This document shows positions 45,130-54,814 of a stretch of 64,000 nt of DNA, one piece after another. The stretch lies in contig CAZKBQ010000013.1 in the NCBI GenBank assembly GCA_964550855.1, positions 22,077-86,076 of the forward strand, read 5' to 3'. The position numbers were made by a program, and so were the translations under genes. The notes beneath the pieces were generated by a model that searched no databases, was not told the origin of the DNA, and saw nothing but the letters and a program-made list of their open reading frames with translations. Each line of letters starts with the position of its first letter. Positions within the stretch are counted from its first letter, which is position 1. This DNA is from JAGOBP01 sp964550855. GTDB taxonomy: Bacteria > Chloroflexota > Anaerolineae > Fen-1058.

Positions 45130-46242
45130 ATGATCAGACCCATTCAATTTGGCGCGGCCGCGCGGCTGTTGATCCTCATCGCTGTCTGGCTCACCGCCAC
45201 CCAGTGGCCCGGCCAGCCGCTAGTCACGCCCGGCCCGCCGCAGACTGTATCCACTCTCAACCCCAAAGCGGGCGTGCACACCCGCCTCACCGATGAGGCC
45301 GCGCCGTGGAAAGTGCAGCGCACGCTGCAGCTGGTGCGACAGCTCGGCACGCCGTGGATCGTGGAGTTCTTCCCCTGGGCGTACATCGAATATTCGCGCA
45401 ATACGTTCGACTGGACGCACGCCGACGAAGTGGTCGATCAAGCGCGCGCGCAGGGCCTCACCGTTGTGGCGCGGCTGGGGCTGGTGCCGTGGTGGGCGCG
45501 CCCCGACGAGCGCGTGCAGCCCACGACCTTCAATTACCTCGATCGCGATCATTACGCCGACTTCGGCGACTTTGTGTACGCCTTTGTCGATCATTACCGC
45601 GGGCGCGTGCAGCACATCATCATCTGGAATGAGCCGAACCTGAGCTTTGAGTGGGGACTGCGCCCGGTGGACGCCGCAGCCTACGTGGATCTACTAAAGA
45701 TCGCGTATCAGCGTGCCAAAGAGGCGGATCCCGACGTGATCGTGCTGGGCGGTGCGCTCGCGCCGACGCTGGAACCGATCGGCAGCGCGACGGGCCTGAA
45801 CGATCTGATCTATCTTCAGCAGATGTACGACGCCGGGGCACAAGATTACTTCGACGCGCTAAGTGCGCACGCCTACGGCCTCAGCCAGCCGATGAGCGAT
45901 CCACCCGACCCGGCCCGCGTCAACTTCCGGCGGGTGGAGCTGCTGCGGCAAATCATGGTGGACAACGGTGACGCCGGCAAACCGGTGTACATCACCGAGG
46001 CGGGCTGGAACGACAGCCCGCGCTGGAATCAGGCCGTCCGGCCCGCGCAGCGCATCGAGTACACGCTTGCAGCTTACGACTGGGCCTTACAGCAGCCCTG
46101 GATCGCCATGCTGGCGATGTGGGCGTTTCGCTATCCGCAGGCGGCGCATACCTATCAGGACGGCTGGACGTGGGTGACGGAAGATTTTGAGCCGAAGCCG
46201 ATCTACGCAGAAATACAAAGACGCCTGTCTGTTCAACGCTGA
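45130..46242 (+). CDS. Clan GH-A glycoside hydrolase, exported or membrane-anchored
   Basis: 370 aa. N-terminal hydrophobic segment (LLILIAVWLTATQWPG) as signal or anchor. The (beta/alpha)8 barrel shows IIIWNEPNLSFEW with acid/base Glu168 and VYITEAGWND with nucleophile Glu290, the GH-A pair found in GH39/GH5-type enzymes. YIEYSRNTFDWTHAD is the usual first-strand motif. Substrate could be a xyloside, glucoside or other polysaccharide. ATG 45130 is chosen over 45061 because the upstream codons hold the -10 box. Confidence 0.8.
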   Translation: MIRPIQFGAAARLLILIAVWLTATQWPGQPLVTPGPPQTVSTLNPKAGVHTRLTDEAAPWKVQRTLQLVRQLGTPWIVEFFPWAYIEYSRNTFDWTHADEVVDQARAQGLTVVARLGLVPWWARPDERVQPTTFNYLDRDHYADFGDFVYAFVDHYRGRVQHIIIWNEPNLSFEWGLRPVDAAAYVDLLKIAYQRAKEADPDVIVLGGALAPTLEPIGSATGLNDLIYLQQMYDAGAQDYFDALSAHAYGLSQPMSDPPDPARVNFRRVELLRQIMVDNGDAGKPVYITEAGWNDSPRWNQAVRPAQRIEYTLAAYDWALQQPWIAMLAMWAFRYPQAAHTYQDGWTWVTEDFEPKPIYAEIQRRLSVQR

Positions 46243-46719
46243 ATTCTGATTACGCATTTCTTCGTTTTTTACGATCTGCGCCAACCGGCTGCCAACAACC
46301 AGCCGAAAACTGCCCGATTTTCTCCCACAAACTGTCACCAGGTTCTAACCAGTCTCTGACCCTCTGCAAACTGGATACGCGTGTCTGCGTATCGCGTAGC
46401 GCGGTATGTAAGATATATCGAGTTGTTGATGGCGCGCCTGAGCACTGATTTTTGTTGTCGGAGATGCTCAAAATTTGATGCGGCTTGAAGCGCCATGGCC
46501 GCGAAAGGAGGACGACCACCCGCCAGTGACTTGTCCGCCGCACAACCGACTGCCGGCGCAGCGCGCGTGAGCCGGGGCCAACCCTTTCACGAATTTTGCG
46601 GGTCTCCTTTCTTCTTCTCCCTTCGCCGCCCCCGTGCGCATCCCGGCCGATGCACATCGATCAGCTGTCGTTGGATTAACGACGTTTCCGGTTTGACCGG
46701 ACACACAGGAGCAAGGAAG
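46243..46719. other. Long leader/intergenic region before the giant repeat protein
   Basis: 477 bp with no recognisable gene. Contains a 20-bp palindrome (46374-46393) and an AT-richer stretch at 46410-46440. I compared the last 220 bases with c-di-GMP and cobalamin riboswitch consensus elements and saw no convincing match. Confidence 0.4.
46374..46393. promoter_or_regulatory. Palindrome GATACGC-N6-GCGTATC
   Basis: Perfect 7-bp arms with a 6-bp spacer, about 330 bp before the surface-protein start. Size suits a dimeric repressor site, but no regulator gene is nearby and no promoter is evident. Confidence 0.35.
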
Positions 46720-49700
46720 ATGAAACGGTTTATGCGATTGAGCCTGGCCCGCCGCGCCATGGTGCTGACGATGCTGGTGGCGCTGCTGGCCGTGCCGCTG
46801 GCGGCGCTGGCGGACAACCTGATTACCGATGGCGACGGGCTGGCCCCTGTGGTGGACACGCAGTCCCTGAACCTTGGCAATGTCTGCACCGGGACTACCG
46901 TTACCAAAACCGTTCTGCACGCGATTGATGGTTCCGGACATACCGGCGTTGGCACGAATGTCTTCGCTAATGGCGCTGTTGTCGCCGTTTCAATCACCTC
47001 GGTTAGTGGAACGGGACTCAGCGCCAGCGGCGGCGGCAATATTACTCTTCCGCCGGACTGGGTGTCCCAGAAAAATCCTACGAGCAGTGCTGTTTCGTCA
47101 AGCATTACCTTCGTTGCTGGAAATACGCCTCGCAATTTCTCAGGCACAGTCAACTATGCAGCGAGCGGCTTAGGTGGGAAGAATGGTGATGAAATAATCA
47201 CCCGAGCCGACTCCCTCAACGTCACCGCCACTGTGGTCAGCTGCGACACTACCCCGCCCACGCTGCACCTGCCGGCAAACATGACCGTTGAGGCGACGAG
47301 CGCCTCCGGCGCGACGGTGACCTTTACCGCCACGGCCGACGATGCCAACCCCGCGCATCCGGCCGTGACCTGCACGCCCGCTTCCGGTTCGACCTTTGGC
47401 TTTGGCACGACGACGGTGAACTGCTCGGCGACCGACGCCGCGGGCAACACCGCCAACGGCAGCTTCACTGTGACCGTCCAGGACACCACGCCGCCGGCGG
47501 TGACCACGCCTTCAAACATCACGGCGGAGGCGGTTGACGCTTCAGGCGCGGTGGTGACGTACAGTGGCCAATCAGCCGTCGATGTGGTGGACGGCCCGCT
47601 CGCCGCCACCTGCACGCCGGCCTCCGGTTCCACCTTCCCGCTGGGGGCAAACACGGTGACTTGTTCGGCGACGGACAGCCACGGCAACACGGGGACGAGC
47701 ACCTTTACCATCAACGTGCAGGATTCCACCGCGCCGGTGCTGTCTCTGCCGGGCGACATCACGGCCGAAGCCACCGGCCCCACGGGCGCAGTGGTAACCT
47801 TCGAGACCTCGGCCAGCGACGTGGTGGATGGCAATGTGGCCGTGTCTTGCAACTGGAATTCCGGCGACACCTTCGCGCTGGGCACGACGACCGTAACCTG
47901 CTCTGCCACAGATTCCAATCACAATACATCCAGCGGCTCCTTCGATGTGATCGTGCAGGACACGACGCCGCCGGCACTGTCACTGCCCGACGGCTTCAGC
48001 GTTGAAGCCACCGGCCCGAGCGGAGCAGTGGCGACGTTCTTGGCCTCGGCCAGCGATGTGGTTGATGGCGATGTGCCGGTCACGTGCGCGCCCGCCTCCG
48101 GCTCGACCTTCGCGCTGGGCTTGACCACCGTCAACTGCTCGGCCACCGATGCGGCCGGCAATACCGGCGCGGGCAGCTTCAATGTCACCGTGGTGGACAC
48201 CACGCCGCCCGCACTGACCCTGCCCGCCGATCAGCAGCTCGAAGCGACCGGGCCAGATGGCGCGGCGGCAACCTTCGCTGCAACAGCCACGGACTTGGTC
48301 GACGGCCCGTTGGCTGTAACGTGCGACGCGGACTCCGGCGATACCTTCCCGCTGGGCACGACGACGATCAGCTGCTCGGTTTCAGATGCCGCGGGCAATA
48401 CTGCGACCGGCAGTTTCGTGATCATCGTCAAAGACACCACCGCCCCGACCATTACCTTCGTCAGCCGCACGCCGGCCAACAGCTACGGCTGGAACAACGA
48501 CGATGTCACCCTCAACTGGAGCTGCTCCGACATCGTGGGTGTGGTAGCGTCGTCGGTCAGCCAGACAGTCGCGACGGAGGGCGCAGATCAATCGGCTACC
48601 GGCACATGCGAAGACACCTCCGGCAACACGGCGTCCGACACGCAGACCGGCATCAACATCGACAAGACCGCACCGTCTGTGGCGGCCACCCGCACGCCGG
48701 CCGCCAATGCCTTCGGCTGGAACAACGTCGACGTCACGGTGAGCTTCAGCGGCACCGATGATCGATCGGGCATTGACTTCTGCACGGCCGATCAGGTCTT
48801 CGGTGAAGGCGCGAATCAATCCGCGTCCGGCACCTGCACCGACAAGGCCGGCAACGTCAGCGCTTCGGCTGCGATCTCGAATATCAATGTGGACAAGACG
48901 GCGCCCACGATCTTCGGCGCGCCCGATCGGGCGGCGAACGCCAACGGCTGGTACAACGCGGATGTGACCGTGACCTTCACGTGCGACGATACGCTATCGG
49001 GCGTTGACGCCTGCACCGCTCCGGTCGTGTTGGCCGAAGGCGCCGCTCAGAGCGTGGACGGAACGGTCGCCGATAAGGCCGGCAACACCGCATCGACCAC
49101 CGTCGCCGGCATCAACATCGACAAGACCGCGCCCGTGCTCAACGCCGCGCTGGACAAGACGCCCGATGTCAGCGGCTGGTTCAACGCCGCGACCGGCGCG
49201 CCCACGGTGAGCTTCACGTGCAGCGATGCGCTCTCCGGCCTGGCGGGTGTTTGCCCGGCTGATCATCTCTTCGGTGAGGGCGCCGATCAGGCGTACAGCC
49301 AGACCATCTACGACCTGGCGGGCAACAGCGCCACGGCGGGCGTGAGCGGCGTGGATGTGGACACGGTGGCGCCCACGATCTTCGGCGCGCCCGATCGGGC
49401 GGCGAACGCCAACGGCTGGTACAACGCGGATGTGACCGTGACCTTCACGTGCGACGATACGCTATCGGGCGTTGACGCCTGCACCGCTCCGGTCGTGTTG
49501 GCCGAAGGCGCCGCTCAGAGCGTGGACGGAACGGTCGCCGATAAGGCCGGCAACACCGCATCGACCACCGTCGCCGGCATCAACATCGACAAGACCGCGC
49601 CCGTGCTCAACGCCGCGCTGGACAAGACGCCCGATGTCAGCGGCTGGTTCAACGCCGCGACCGGCGCGCCCACGGTGAGCTTCACGTGCAGCGATGCGCT

Positions 49701-50655
49701 CTCCGGCCTGGCGGGTGTTTGCCCGGCTGATCATCTCTTCGGTGAGGGCGCCGATCAGGCGTACAGCCAGACCATCTACGACCTGGCGGGCAACAGCGCC
49801 ACGGCGGGCGTGAGCGGCGTGGATGTGGACACGGTGGCGCCGACGATCAGCGCCAGCCTCAGTCCGGTGCGCCCCGCCAGCGGCTGGTGGAACATCGCTT
49901 CGGGTGCACCCACTGTCACGTACACCTGCTCGGATGGTACATCGGGCATCGCATCCTGCCCGGGCGCTTACATCTTTGGTGAAGGCGCGAATCAGTCACA
50001 CTCTGGCACAGCGGTTGATCAGGCCGGCAACTCCGCTTCGACCGGCGTGAGCGATGTGGATGTCGATCTGACCGCGCCAACCCTCAGCTGGATCGGCGGC
50101 CCGGCCGATGGCGGCATCTACTACTTTGACTTTGTGCCGGCCGCGCCGACCTGCGCGGCGGCCGATGCCCTCTCCGGCCCGAACGGCTGCGCAGTCGTCG
50201 GCTGGGGCGATGCCATCGGTTCACACACCATGACAGCCACCGCGCACGATGTGGCTGGTAACGCTTACCAGGAGCAGCGCACTTACACGGTGAAGAGTTG
50301 GGCGCTGAGCGGCTTCTTTGCGCCGGTGGACATGGGCAATGTCTGGAACACGGCCAAGAACGGCTCCACTGTCCCGTTGAAGTTCAGGATCTTCGCCGGG
50401 CCTACCGAGCTGACCGATGTATCAGCGGTGAAGTCGCTGGCCTACAAGCAGATCGCGTGCACGACCTTGCCGGGCGCGCCGGAGGAACCCGTTGAGACGC
50501 TGGCAGCGACAGGCGGCACGGTGCTGCGCTACGATACCACTGCCCAGCAGTTCATCTTCAACTGGAAGACGCCGACGACAGCCGGCAAATGCTATCAGGT
50601 GACGATGACGGCGCAGGATGGTTCCCGCCTGGATGCGTTCTTCAAGCTCAAGTAA
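46720..50655 (+). CDS. Large secreted HYR/Ig-like repeat protein with PxKF-type C-terminus
   Basis: 1311 aa. Signal peptide ends at LAALA-DN. After a first beta domain (about 33-175), five HYR repeats of about 80 residues follow, each DTTPP-L-LP through GTTTVNCSATD-AGNT to V-V-D. Then come seven related Ig-like repeats (GW-N-DVTV-FTC-D--SG, AEGA-QS--GT--DKAGN, INIDKTAP). The C-terminal domain contains NGSTVPLKFRIF, the PxKF motif, and ends QDGSRLDAFFKLK. A cell-surface or matrix adhesin is likely. Two repeat pairs are identical over 468 bp. ATG 46720 has GGAGCAAGG upstream and starts the signal peptide. Confidence 0.88.
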   Translation: MKRFMRLSLARRAMVLTMLVALLAVPLAALADNLITDGDGLAPVVDTQSLNLGNVCTGTTVTKTVLHAIDGSGHTGVGTNVFANGAVVAVSITSVSGTGLSASGGGNITLPPDWVSQKNPTSSAVSSSITFVAGNTPRNFSGTVNYAASGLGGKNGDEIITRADSLNVTATVVSCDTTPPTLHLPANMTVEATSASGATVTFTATADDANPAHPAVTCTPASGSTFGFGTTTVNCSATDAAGNTANGSFTVTVQDTTPPAVTTPSNITAEAVDASGAVVTYSGQSAVDVVDGPLAATCTPASGSTFPLGANTVTCSATDSHGNTGTSTFTINVQDSTAPVLSLPGDITAEATGPTGAVVTFETSASDVVDGNVAVSCNWNSGDTFALGTTTVTCSATDSNHNTSSGSFDVIVQDTTPPALSLPDGFSVEATGPSGAVATFLASASDVVDGDVPVTCAPASGSTFALGLTTVNCSATDAAGNTGAGSFNVTVVDTTPPALTLPADQQLEATGPDGAAATFAATATDLVDGPLAVTCDADSGDTFPLGTTTISCSVSDAAGNTATGSFVIIVKDTTAPTITFVSRTPANSYGWNNDDVTLNWSCSDIVGVVASSVSQTVATEGADQSATGTCEDTSGNTASDTQTGINIDKTAPSVAATRTPAANAFGWNNVDVTVSFSGTDDRSGIDFCTADQVFGEGANQSASGTCTDKAGNVSASAAISNINVDKTAPTIFGAPDRAANANGWYNADVTVTFTCDDTLSGVDACTAPVVLAEGAAQSVDGTVADKAGNTASTTVAGINIDKTAPVLNAALDKTPDVSGWFNAATGAPTVSFTCSDALSGLAGVCPADHLFGEGADQAYSQTIYDLAGNSATAGVSGVDVDTVAPTIFGAPDRAANANGWYNADVTVTFTCDDTLSGVDACTAPVVLAEGAAQSVDGTVADKAGNTASTTVAGINIDKTAPVLNAALDKTPDVSGWFNAATGAPTVSFTCSDALSGLAGVCPADHLFGEGADQAYSQTIYDLAGNSATAGVSGVDVDTVAPTISASLSPVRPASGWWNIASGAPTVTYTCSDGTSGIASCPGAYIFGEGANQSHSGTAVDQAGNSASTGVSDVDVDLTAPTLSWIGGPADGGIYYFDFVPAAPTCAAADALSGPNGCAVVGWGDAIGSHTMTATAHDVAGNAYQEQRTYTVKSWALSGFFAPVDMGNVWNTAKNGSTVPLKFRIFAGPTELTDVSAVKSLAYKQIACTTLPGAPEEPVETLAATGGTVLRYDTTAQQFIFNWKTPTTAGKCYQVTMTAQDGSRLDAFFKLK
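48901..49368 (+). repeat. 468-bp perfect tandem repeat, copy 1
   Basis: Encodes 156 residues (two Ig-like modules) inside the surface protein. Copy 2 follows directly; by eye the copies are base-for-base identical, unlike the other repeats of the protein, which differ at many positions. Confidence 0.9.
49369..49836 (+). repeat. 468-bp perfect tandem repeat, copy 2
   Basis: Identical to 48901-49368. The next module (from 49837) differs at once (GCGCCGACG instead of GCGCCCACG), which marks the boundary. Absence of silent differences indicates recent duplication or ongoing homogenisation. Confidence 0.9.
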
Positions 50656-50691
50656 GCCACTCGCGCCCCGCGGGCGGTAACTGAAAGTCAA

Positions 50692-50721
50692 GGGCCTGCG
50701 TCACGCTGGTGGCGCAGGCCC
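50692..50721 (+). terminator. Terminator of the repeat-protein gene
   Basis: 9-bp arms GGGCCTGCG / CGCAGGCCC, with a further CAC/GTG inside, followed by TCATTTGTT; 37 bp after the stop. Confidence 0.8.
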
Positions 50722-50828
50722 TCATTTGTTCAGCCGATAAACATGCGGCCACCGACCGCGTTGATCGATGGCGCCGGCTGTCACCCACCCGATCTTAGTG
50801 CGCGCCCTAAGACTCTCTCTCGACTGCA

Positions 50829-50991
50829 TCATTCCGCGCTGCTGCTCCGCCTGCCGCGGGCGGCGCCTTCGGGCGGCGAGGAATCTCTACGCCCGATTGG
50901 GGCAAGGTGGCTGGTCGGAGCAGAGTTTCCTCGGCCTCGCCTCGCCCGCCGCCGCGCGGCGGAGGTGCGCCAAGCGCCGGCACCGGAATGA
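50829..50991. repeat. Dispersed palindromic element with TCATTCCG ends
   Basis: Inverted termini TCATTCCG (50829-50836) and CGGAATGA (50984-50991) bound 163 bp that include GAGGAATCTC and GCAGAGTTTCCTCGG, sequences seen in common bacterial interspersed repeats. No gene. It fills most of 50722-51019, where nothing else is recognised. Confidence 0.6.
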
Positions 50992-51019
50992 CACCCTTTT
51001 GAGCGTTTAGGACGCACCC

Positions 51020-51877
51020 TTAGAAGTTGCTCAGGATGAATTCCGCGTCCATGACCCGGAGCGTTGCCTCGTGGGCGGAAGGGCGTGGAAACGTGAAGGT
51101 GATCGTCTCAGCCCGGCCGGGTTGAAAAGCGTGTGGCAGCACCGGCTCAGTCTTGACGGCCGCCAGCGGCGGGCTGTTGTCCGGCGTCAACGCCACATCA
51201 TCGGCGGCCAGCTCAAAGGGCGTGGCGCCGGCATTCACGATCGAGACGCTCACTTGCACCGTCGTCCCATCGGCCGAGGCGGCTGATGTCAGCAGCGAGA
51301 CTTCGGCCAGCCGCCGGCCCGAACCGGGTTGAGGCGTGTCAAAAGCCTTGATGAGACCCTCGGCCAGTTCGCCCGTCACGACGTAGCCGGCGGTTGTGGG
51401 GCTGCCCGGCACGATGATCGTCAACCCGGCCGGTGGCTGCGCCAGGAACGCCGCCATGTCGGGCGGCGCCGGCTGCGGTGCCGATACGCGAAACGTCGTC
51501 GAATTGCAGTTGGCCTGGACGAGCATGGCGTCGGCGCCGGCGCTTATCTCATCCTTCAGGCTGGCGCTGACGGCTGCCGGACTTAGTGCCAGTACGTAGT
51601 CCGGCACACCCTCGATCTGATAGGCGAGGCCGGGCGTGTCGGCCGGCACGTTGATTGATCCGTCCGCCTCGCGCGCCAGCGGCCTGACGGCGAATTTGGC
51701 CGTGCCCAGGGTCAGCGTGGTTTCGATGCAAGGCGGCGTGGGGGCGGGCGGCGCGAGCAGCCGCGGCCCGATCGCGACGACGGCGGCCATCAGGATGATT
51801 ACTGTGAGGGCCAGCAGCCACCCGCGAATCGCGCGCGGTCGTCCGGTCGGTGTCGGTTTTGAAGGTTCGCGACGCAT
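51020..51877 (-). CDS. Membrane-anchored extracytoplasmic protein of unknown function
   Basis: 285 aa. A basic N-terminus (MRREPSKPTPTGRPR) leads into one membrane helix (GWLLALTVIILMAAVVAIG). The outside part has two Cys (PPCIETT and VQANCNST), and its C-terminal third (SVSIVNAGATPFELAADDVALTPDN to VMDAEFILSNF) resembles DUF4352-type Ig-like domains. ATG 51877 has GGAGG upstream, and TATAAT at 51901-51896 on this strand is a likely -10 box. Divergent from a binding-protein gene. Function unknown. Confidence 0.7.
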   Translation of the reverse strand: MRREPSKPTPTGRPRAIRGWLLALTVIILMAAVVAIGPRLLAPPAPTPPCIETTLTLGTAKFAVRPLAREADGSINVPADTPGLAYQIEGVPDYVLALSPAAVSASLKDEISAGADAMLVQANCNSTTFRVSAPQPAPPDMAAFLAQPPAGLTIIVPGSPTTAGYVVTGELAEGLIKAFDTPQPGSGRRLAEVSLLTSAASADGTTVQVSVSIVNAGATPFELAADDVALTPDNSPPLAAVKTEPVLPHAFQPGRAETITFTFPRPSAHEATLRVMDAEFILSNF

Positions 51878-51939
51878 AGCCGCCTCCTGCGCGGAATTAT
51901 ACCCTTGTTCAGCATAGCGCGGGAGCGGTGTGATACCAT

Positions 51940-52758
51940 ATGGCCGCGAAACCGCGTGATTGGCAGGCGTGTATGACCTTGAGATCTCGCATCTGGGCGG
52001 TCGTGGTGTTGGGCGTGTGTGTGGCGCTATGGCTCCTGCCCGACATCGCCGCGTGGCTTGATCGTCAGCCCGACGAAGCATGGGCGCGCGTGCAGCAAAC
52101 GGGCGTGATCAAGTTTGCGATCGATCCCTCGTACATGCCGTTTGACGGGCTGGGCAGCCAGAACGATTTCTTTGGCATCGACGTGGACATTGCCGGCGAA
52201 CTGGCGCGCCGATTGGGCGCGCGCGCTGACTTCGTGGTGACCGGCCGCGACAGCCTGTACGACGTGCTGACGGTGGGCCAGGCCGACGCGACGATCTCTG
52301 CGCTGAATGTCGATCCGGCGCGCGAGGGCAGGTGGCGCTATTCGACGCCGTATTTTGACGCTGGGCAGGTGTTTGTCTGGCGGGGCGCGGCCTCGACTGA
52401 TTCCGTGGATTTGCGGATCGCGGTTGAGCTTGGTTCAGAAGGCGATGCGGCGGCGCGGCGCTGGGCGCGGCGTCACGCCGGGGTGACGGTGCTGCCATAT
52501 GACACGGTGGACGCGGCGTTGAAGGCGCTGTCGCACGGCGAAGCTGACGCCGCCCTCGTCGATGCGATCAGCGCGCGGCAGCTGATCCCGAAGGTCTATG
52601 TTGATTTGAACGTGGGTGAATACGCCGCGCATGACCCGCTGGCGGTGGCGGTGTGGGGGCAGAGCACGCAGTTATTGGACGAGCTCAATCGTGTTCTGGC
52701 CGACATGCAGCGCGATGGGACACTGGATCGGATCATCGCGTCGTGGTTGGAGCGTTAG
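51940..52758 (+). CDS. Amino-acid-type substrate-binding protein (SBP family 3)
   Basis: 272 aa. N-terminal hydrophobic signal/anchor (WAVVVLGVCVALWLLPDIAAWL), then the family 3 fold: GVIKFAIDPSYMPFDGLGSQNDFFGIDVDIAGELARRLG, and DLRIAVELGSEGDAAARRWA. No lipobox Cys. No permease or ATPase nearby, so it may serve an orphan transporter or act as a sensor. ATG 51973 (MTLRSRIWAV) is an equally possible start. The stop overlaps the end of the convergent methyltransferase gene by 4 bases. Confidence 0.82.
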   Translation: MAAKPRDWQACMTLRSRIWAVVVLGVCVALWLLPDIAAWLDRQPDEAWARVQQTGVIKFAIDPSYMPFDGLGSQNDFFGIDVDIAGELARRLGARADFVVTGRDSLYDVLTVGQADATISALNVDPAREGRWRYSTPYFDAGQVFVWRGAASTDSVDLRIAVELGSEGDAAARRWARRHAGVTVLPYDTVDAALKALSHGEADAALVDAISARQLIPKVYVDLNVGEYAAHDPLAVAVWGQSTQLLDELNRVLADMQRDGTLDRIIASWLER

Positions 52759-54191
52759 CGGCGCGGCAGCAGGTTGCGCAGGCGGTCGCGCAGCACTTTG
52801 CCGCGTCCCAGATAGCGGCCGCGCTCGTCTTCGATCACGACGACGCTGCCGGCAGAATATGGCACCGTCACGCCGCGCAGTTCGCCGCCGTTGAGCCAGT
52901 GCGTCGCCTGATCCGGCGTCAACGTAAAGCGCCGTGCGCTGAATTGATCACTGAAGCGTGAGACCAGTTCGTGGGACGGCACAAAACCTTCCCCGGCCCA
53001 TTCGCCGATGAGCAGGCCGATGGTGATGCACGGGAAGTCCCCCAGGGCCGCCACCAGCCGATCGGGCACGCCGAAGACCGCCGCGTTTTTTCTGAGCAAA
53101 ATCAACTGTTGTTGAGACACGACCGTACCAAGATCAAATCCATAGTCGTCGCGTAAGCGATCGAACAGATCACGCTGCTGAGCGGCGGTGAGCGGTTGAA
53201 AGCCGGCCTGCGCCAGCGAGCGCGACGGCGGCGCGGCGCCCACCGGGGACAGGCGGTCTTGCTTGCGGAGGAGCGCGGCGAAGAAGCCGGACGTGTCGAA
53301 GAGGTGCGGCCACAGGCGCACGGCGCGCTGGATGATCGGCTCAAAGGGTTGATCGTCCGCGCGTTCGAGCGCGGGCGCGTGGATGATGTGATCGACCGGT
53401 TCGATGGTGGCGGCGCGCGGGTAGCGATTGAGCACGGCGTGCAGCACGGCTTCGTCTTCTTCGGGCGCGAGCGTGCAGGTGGCGTACACGATCTGGCCGC
53501 CGGGCCTGACGGCGCGCAGCGCGCTGACGAGCAGGTTGATCTGGCGCTGCTGCAGCTGCCGCCGCTCGACGGCGGACACAAAGCGCGTGGCGCGGCGCTC
53601 GGCGGTGCGCAGGCTTTCGCCGCTGCACGGCGCATCGAGCAATACGTAGTCGAACGTATCGGGCAGCCACTCGCCCAGCCGCTCGCCGGGATAGCTGCTG
53701 ACGGCGATGGCGAAGGCGCCCCAGTTTTGCACGTTGGCGCGCAGCGCGGCAAGGCGGCCGGCGCTGGCGTCGTTGGCGAGGATGACGCCGCGATCGCGGA
53801 GACGGGTGGCGAGGTGCGTGGTCTTGCCGCCGGGCGAGGCGGCCATGTCCAGAACTAAGGGAAAGTCTTGATCGAAGGTGAACAACTCGGCGGGCAGCAT
53901 TGAGGCGGCGTCCTGCAGATAGTAGCGGCCGGTGCGATGTTCGATGGTGCGGCTGAGGTTGCCGGGATCGTTTTCGATCTGCCAGCCGGTGTCACAGAAG
54001 GGCACGGGTTTGACGGCCCAGCCGTACTCGATGGGCCACTGCGCCCGCGCGGCGGCGAGATCGATCTTCAACGTGTTGACGCGCAGGGCGGGGAGCAGGG
54101 GGCGCGCGATCGATTGTCTGAGCTGCTCGAATTGATCGGCGTCAAGCAGGCGGCGATAGTCTTCGAGGCGGCTGGCCGGAGTGGGAGTCAT
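52755..54191 (-). CDS. rRNA (cytosine-C5)-methyltransferase, RsmF/NOL1-NOP2-Sun family
   Basis: 478 aa. SAM motif LVLDMAASPGGKTTHLA, Cys189 in LDAPCSGE and nucleophile Cys239 in YATCTLAPEED: the complete two-cysteine active site. The N-terminal part (RVNTLKID) and the long C-terminal PUA-like region (GEWAGEGFVPSHEL, RGVTVPYSAGSVVVIEDERGRYLG) match RsmF rather than RsmB. Methylates cytosine in rRNA. Convergent with the preceding gene. Confidence 0.92.
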   Translation of the reverse strand: MTPTPASRLEDYRRLLDADQFEQLRQSIARPLLPALRVNTLKIDLAAARAQWPIEYGWAVKPVPFCDTGWQIENDPGNLSRTIEHRTGRYYLQDAASMLPAELFTFDQDFPLVLDMAASPGGKTTHLATRLRDRGVILANDASAGRLAALRANVQNWGAFAIAVSSYPGERLGEWLPDTFDYVLLDAPCSGESLRTAERRATRFVSAVERRQLQQRQINLLVSALRAVRPGGQIVYATCTLAPEEDEAVLHAVLNRYPRAATIEPVDHIIHAPALERADDQPFEPIIQRAVRLWPHLFDTSGFFAALLRKQDRLSPVGAAPPSRSLAQAGFQPLTAAQQRDLFDRLRDDYGFDLGTVVSQQQLILLRKNAAVFGVPDRLVAALGDFPCITIGLLIGEWAGEGFVPSHELVSRFSDQFSARRFTLTPDQATHWLNGGELRGVTVPYSAGSVVVIEDERGRYLGRGKVLRDRLRNLLPRR

Positions 54192-54227
54192 GGCGGTGGA
54201 ATTGAAGACCGGCCCGGCGGGCGGCGC

Positions 54228-54803
54228 TTAGCCGTTTTTGTCGGCAGCCAGCACGGCCAACAGCCGCTGGCGATAGGTCTGATCGCGATTGGCAAGTTCG
54301 GGCGAGACGATCGCGCCTTCTTCGAGAAAATGCCGCTTCCCTCGCCCCCGCTGCCGGCCGGCCGCGGTGTGCATGTCGAGGGCGTAATCGGGAATCTCCG
54401 GCCGCCGTCCTTCGGTCTCAACGGCGTGCTTGAGCCAGTTGAGCAGCTCGTCGCTGGAGCGATCTTTGGTGCAGCTGCACAGATAGCGCACGGCGTGCAG
54501 GGCGAACAAATAGCGATCGCCCTGGGGCCGCGGAAAGTGATGGTGCAGCTGAAAGAGCGCGTGAATCAGCACGGGCGCATCGAGCTGTCCATAGCCGATG
54601 TCTTCCACGCTGATGACGAGCAGGCGCTGCCAGAGTTTGGCTTCGAGCGCTTCGCTGGTGGTCAACATCTCGTAGGCGAGGAGTGCGGCGTTCTCGAGGT
54701 GTCCGCGCCGGATTTCTTTCTGCAGCGCCGAGATCACTTCGTCGGCGGCCAGATTGTGGCGGGTGCGCACTGCGACCCAGCTGTCGGGTTCTTCCGGTGA
54801 CAT
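54228..54803 (-). CDS. Stand-alone RarA/MgsA C-terminal-like domain protein
   Basis: 191 aa. ALEAKLWQRLLVISVEDIGYG resembles the tetramerisation/C-terminal region of RarA (MgsA) ATPases, followed by VLIHALFQLHHHF and HAVRYLCSC. The AAA+ ATPase part is missing, and the gene has its own ATG, so it is not obviously a truncated rarA. Similar short proteins of unknown role exist. It is 11 bp from the FTCD gene. Confidence 0.6.
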   Translation of the reverse strand: MSPEEPDSWVAVRTRHNLAADEVISALQKEIRRGHLENAALLAYEMLTTSEALEAKLWQRLLVISVEDIGYGQLDAPVLIHALFQLHHHFPRPQGDRYLFALHAVRYLCSCTKDRSSDELLNWLKHAVETEGRRPEIPDYALDMHTAAGRQRGRGKRHFLEEGAIVSPELANRDQTYRQRLLAVLAADKNG

Positions 54804-54814
54804 GACGCGCCCCT

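Noticed and set aside
46495..46719. In-frame extension of the giant surface protein upstream of ATG 46720, and a possible riboswitch there
   Set aside because: The signal peptide starts at 46720 with a ribosome site, and I could not match the region to c-di-GMP, cobalamin or other riboswitch cores by eye. A covariance-model scan of 46243-46719 would decide.
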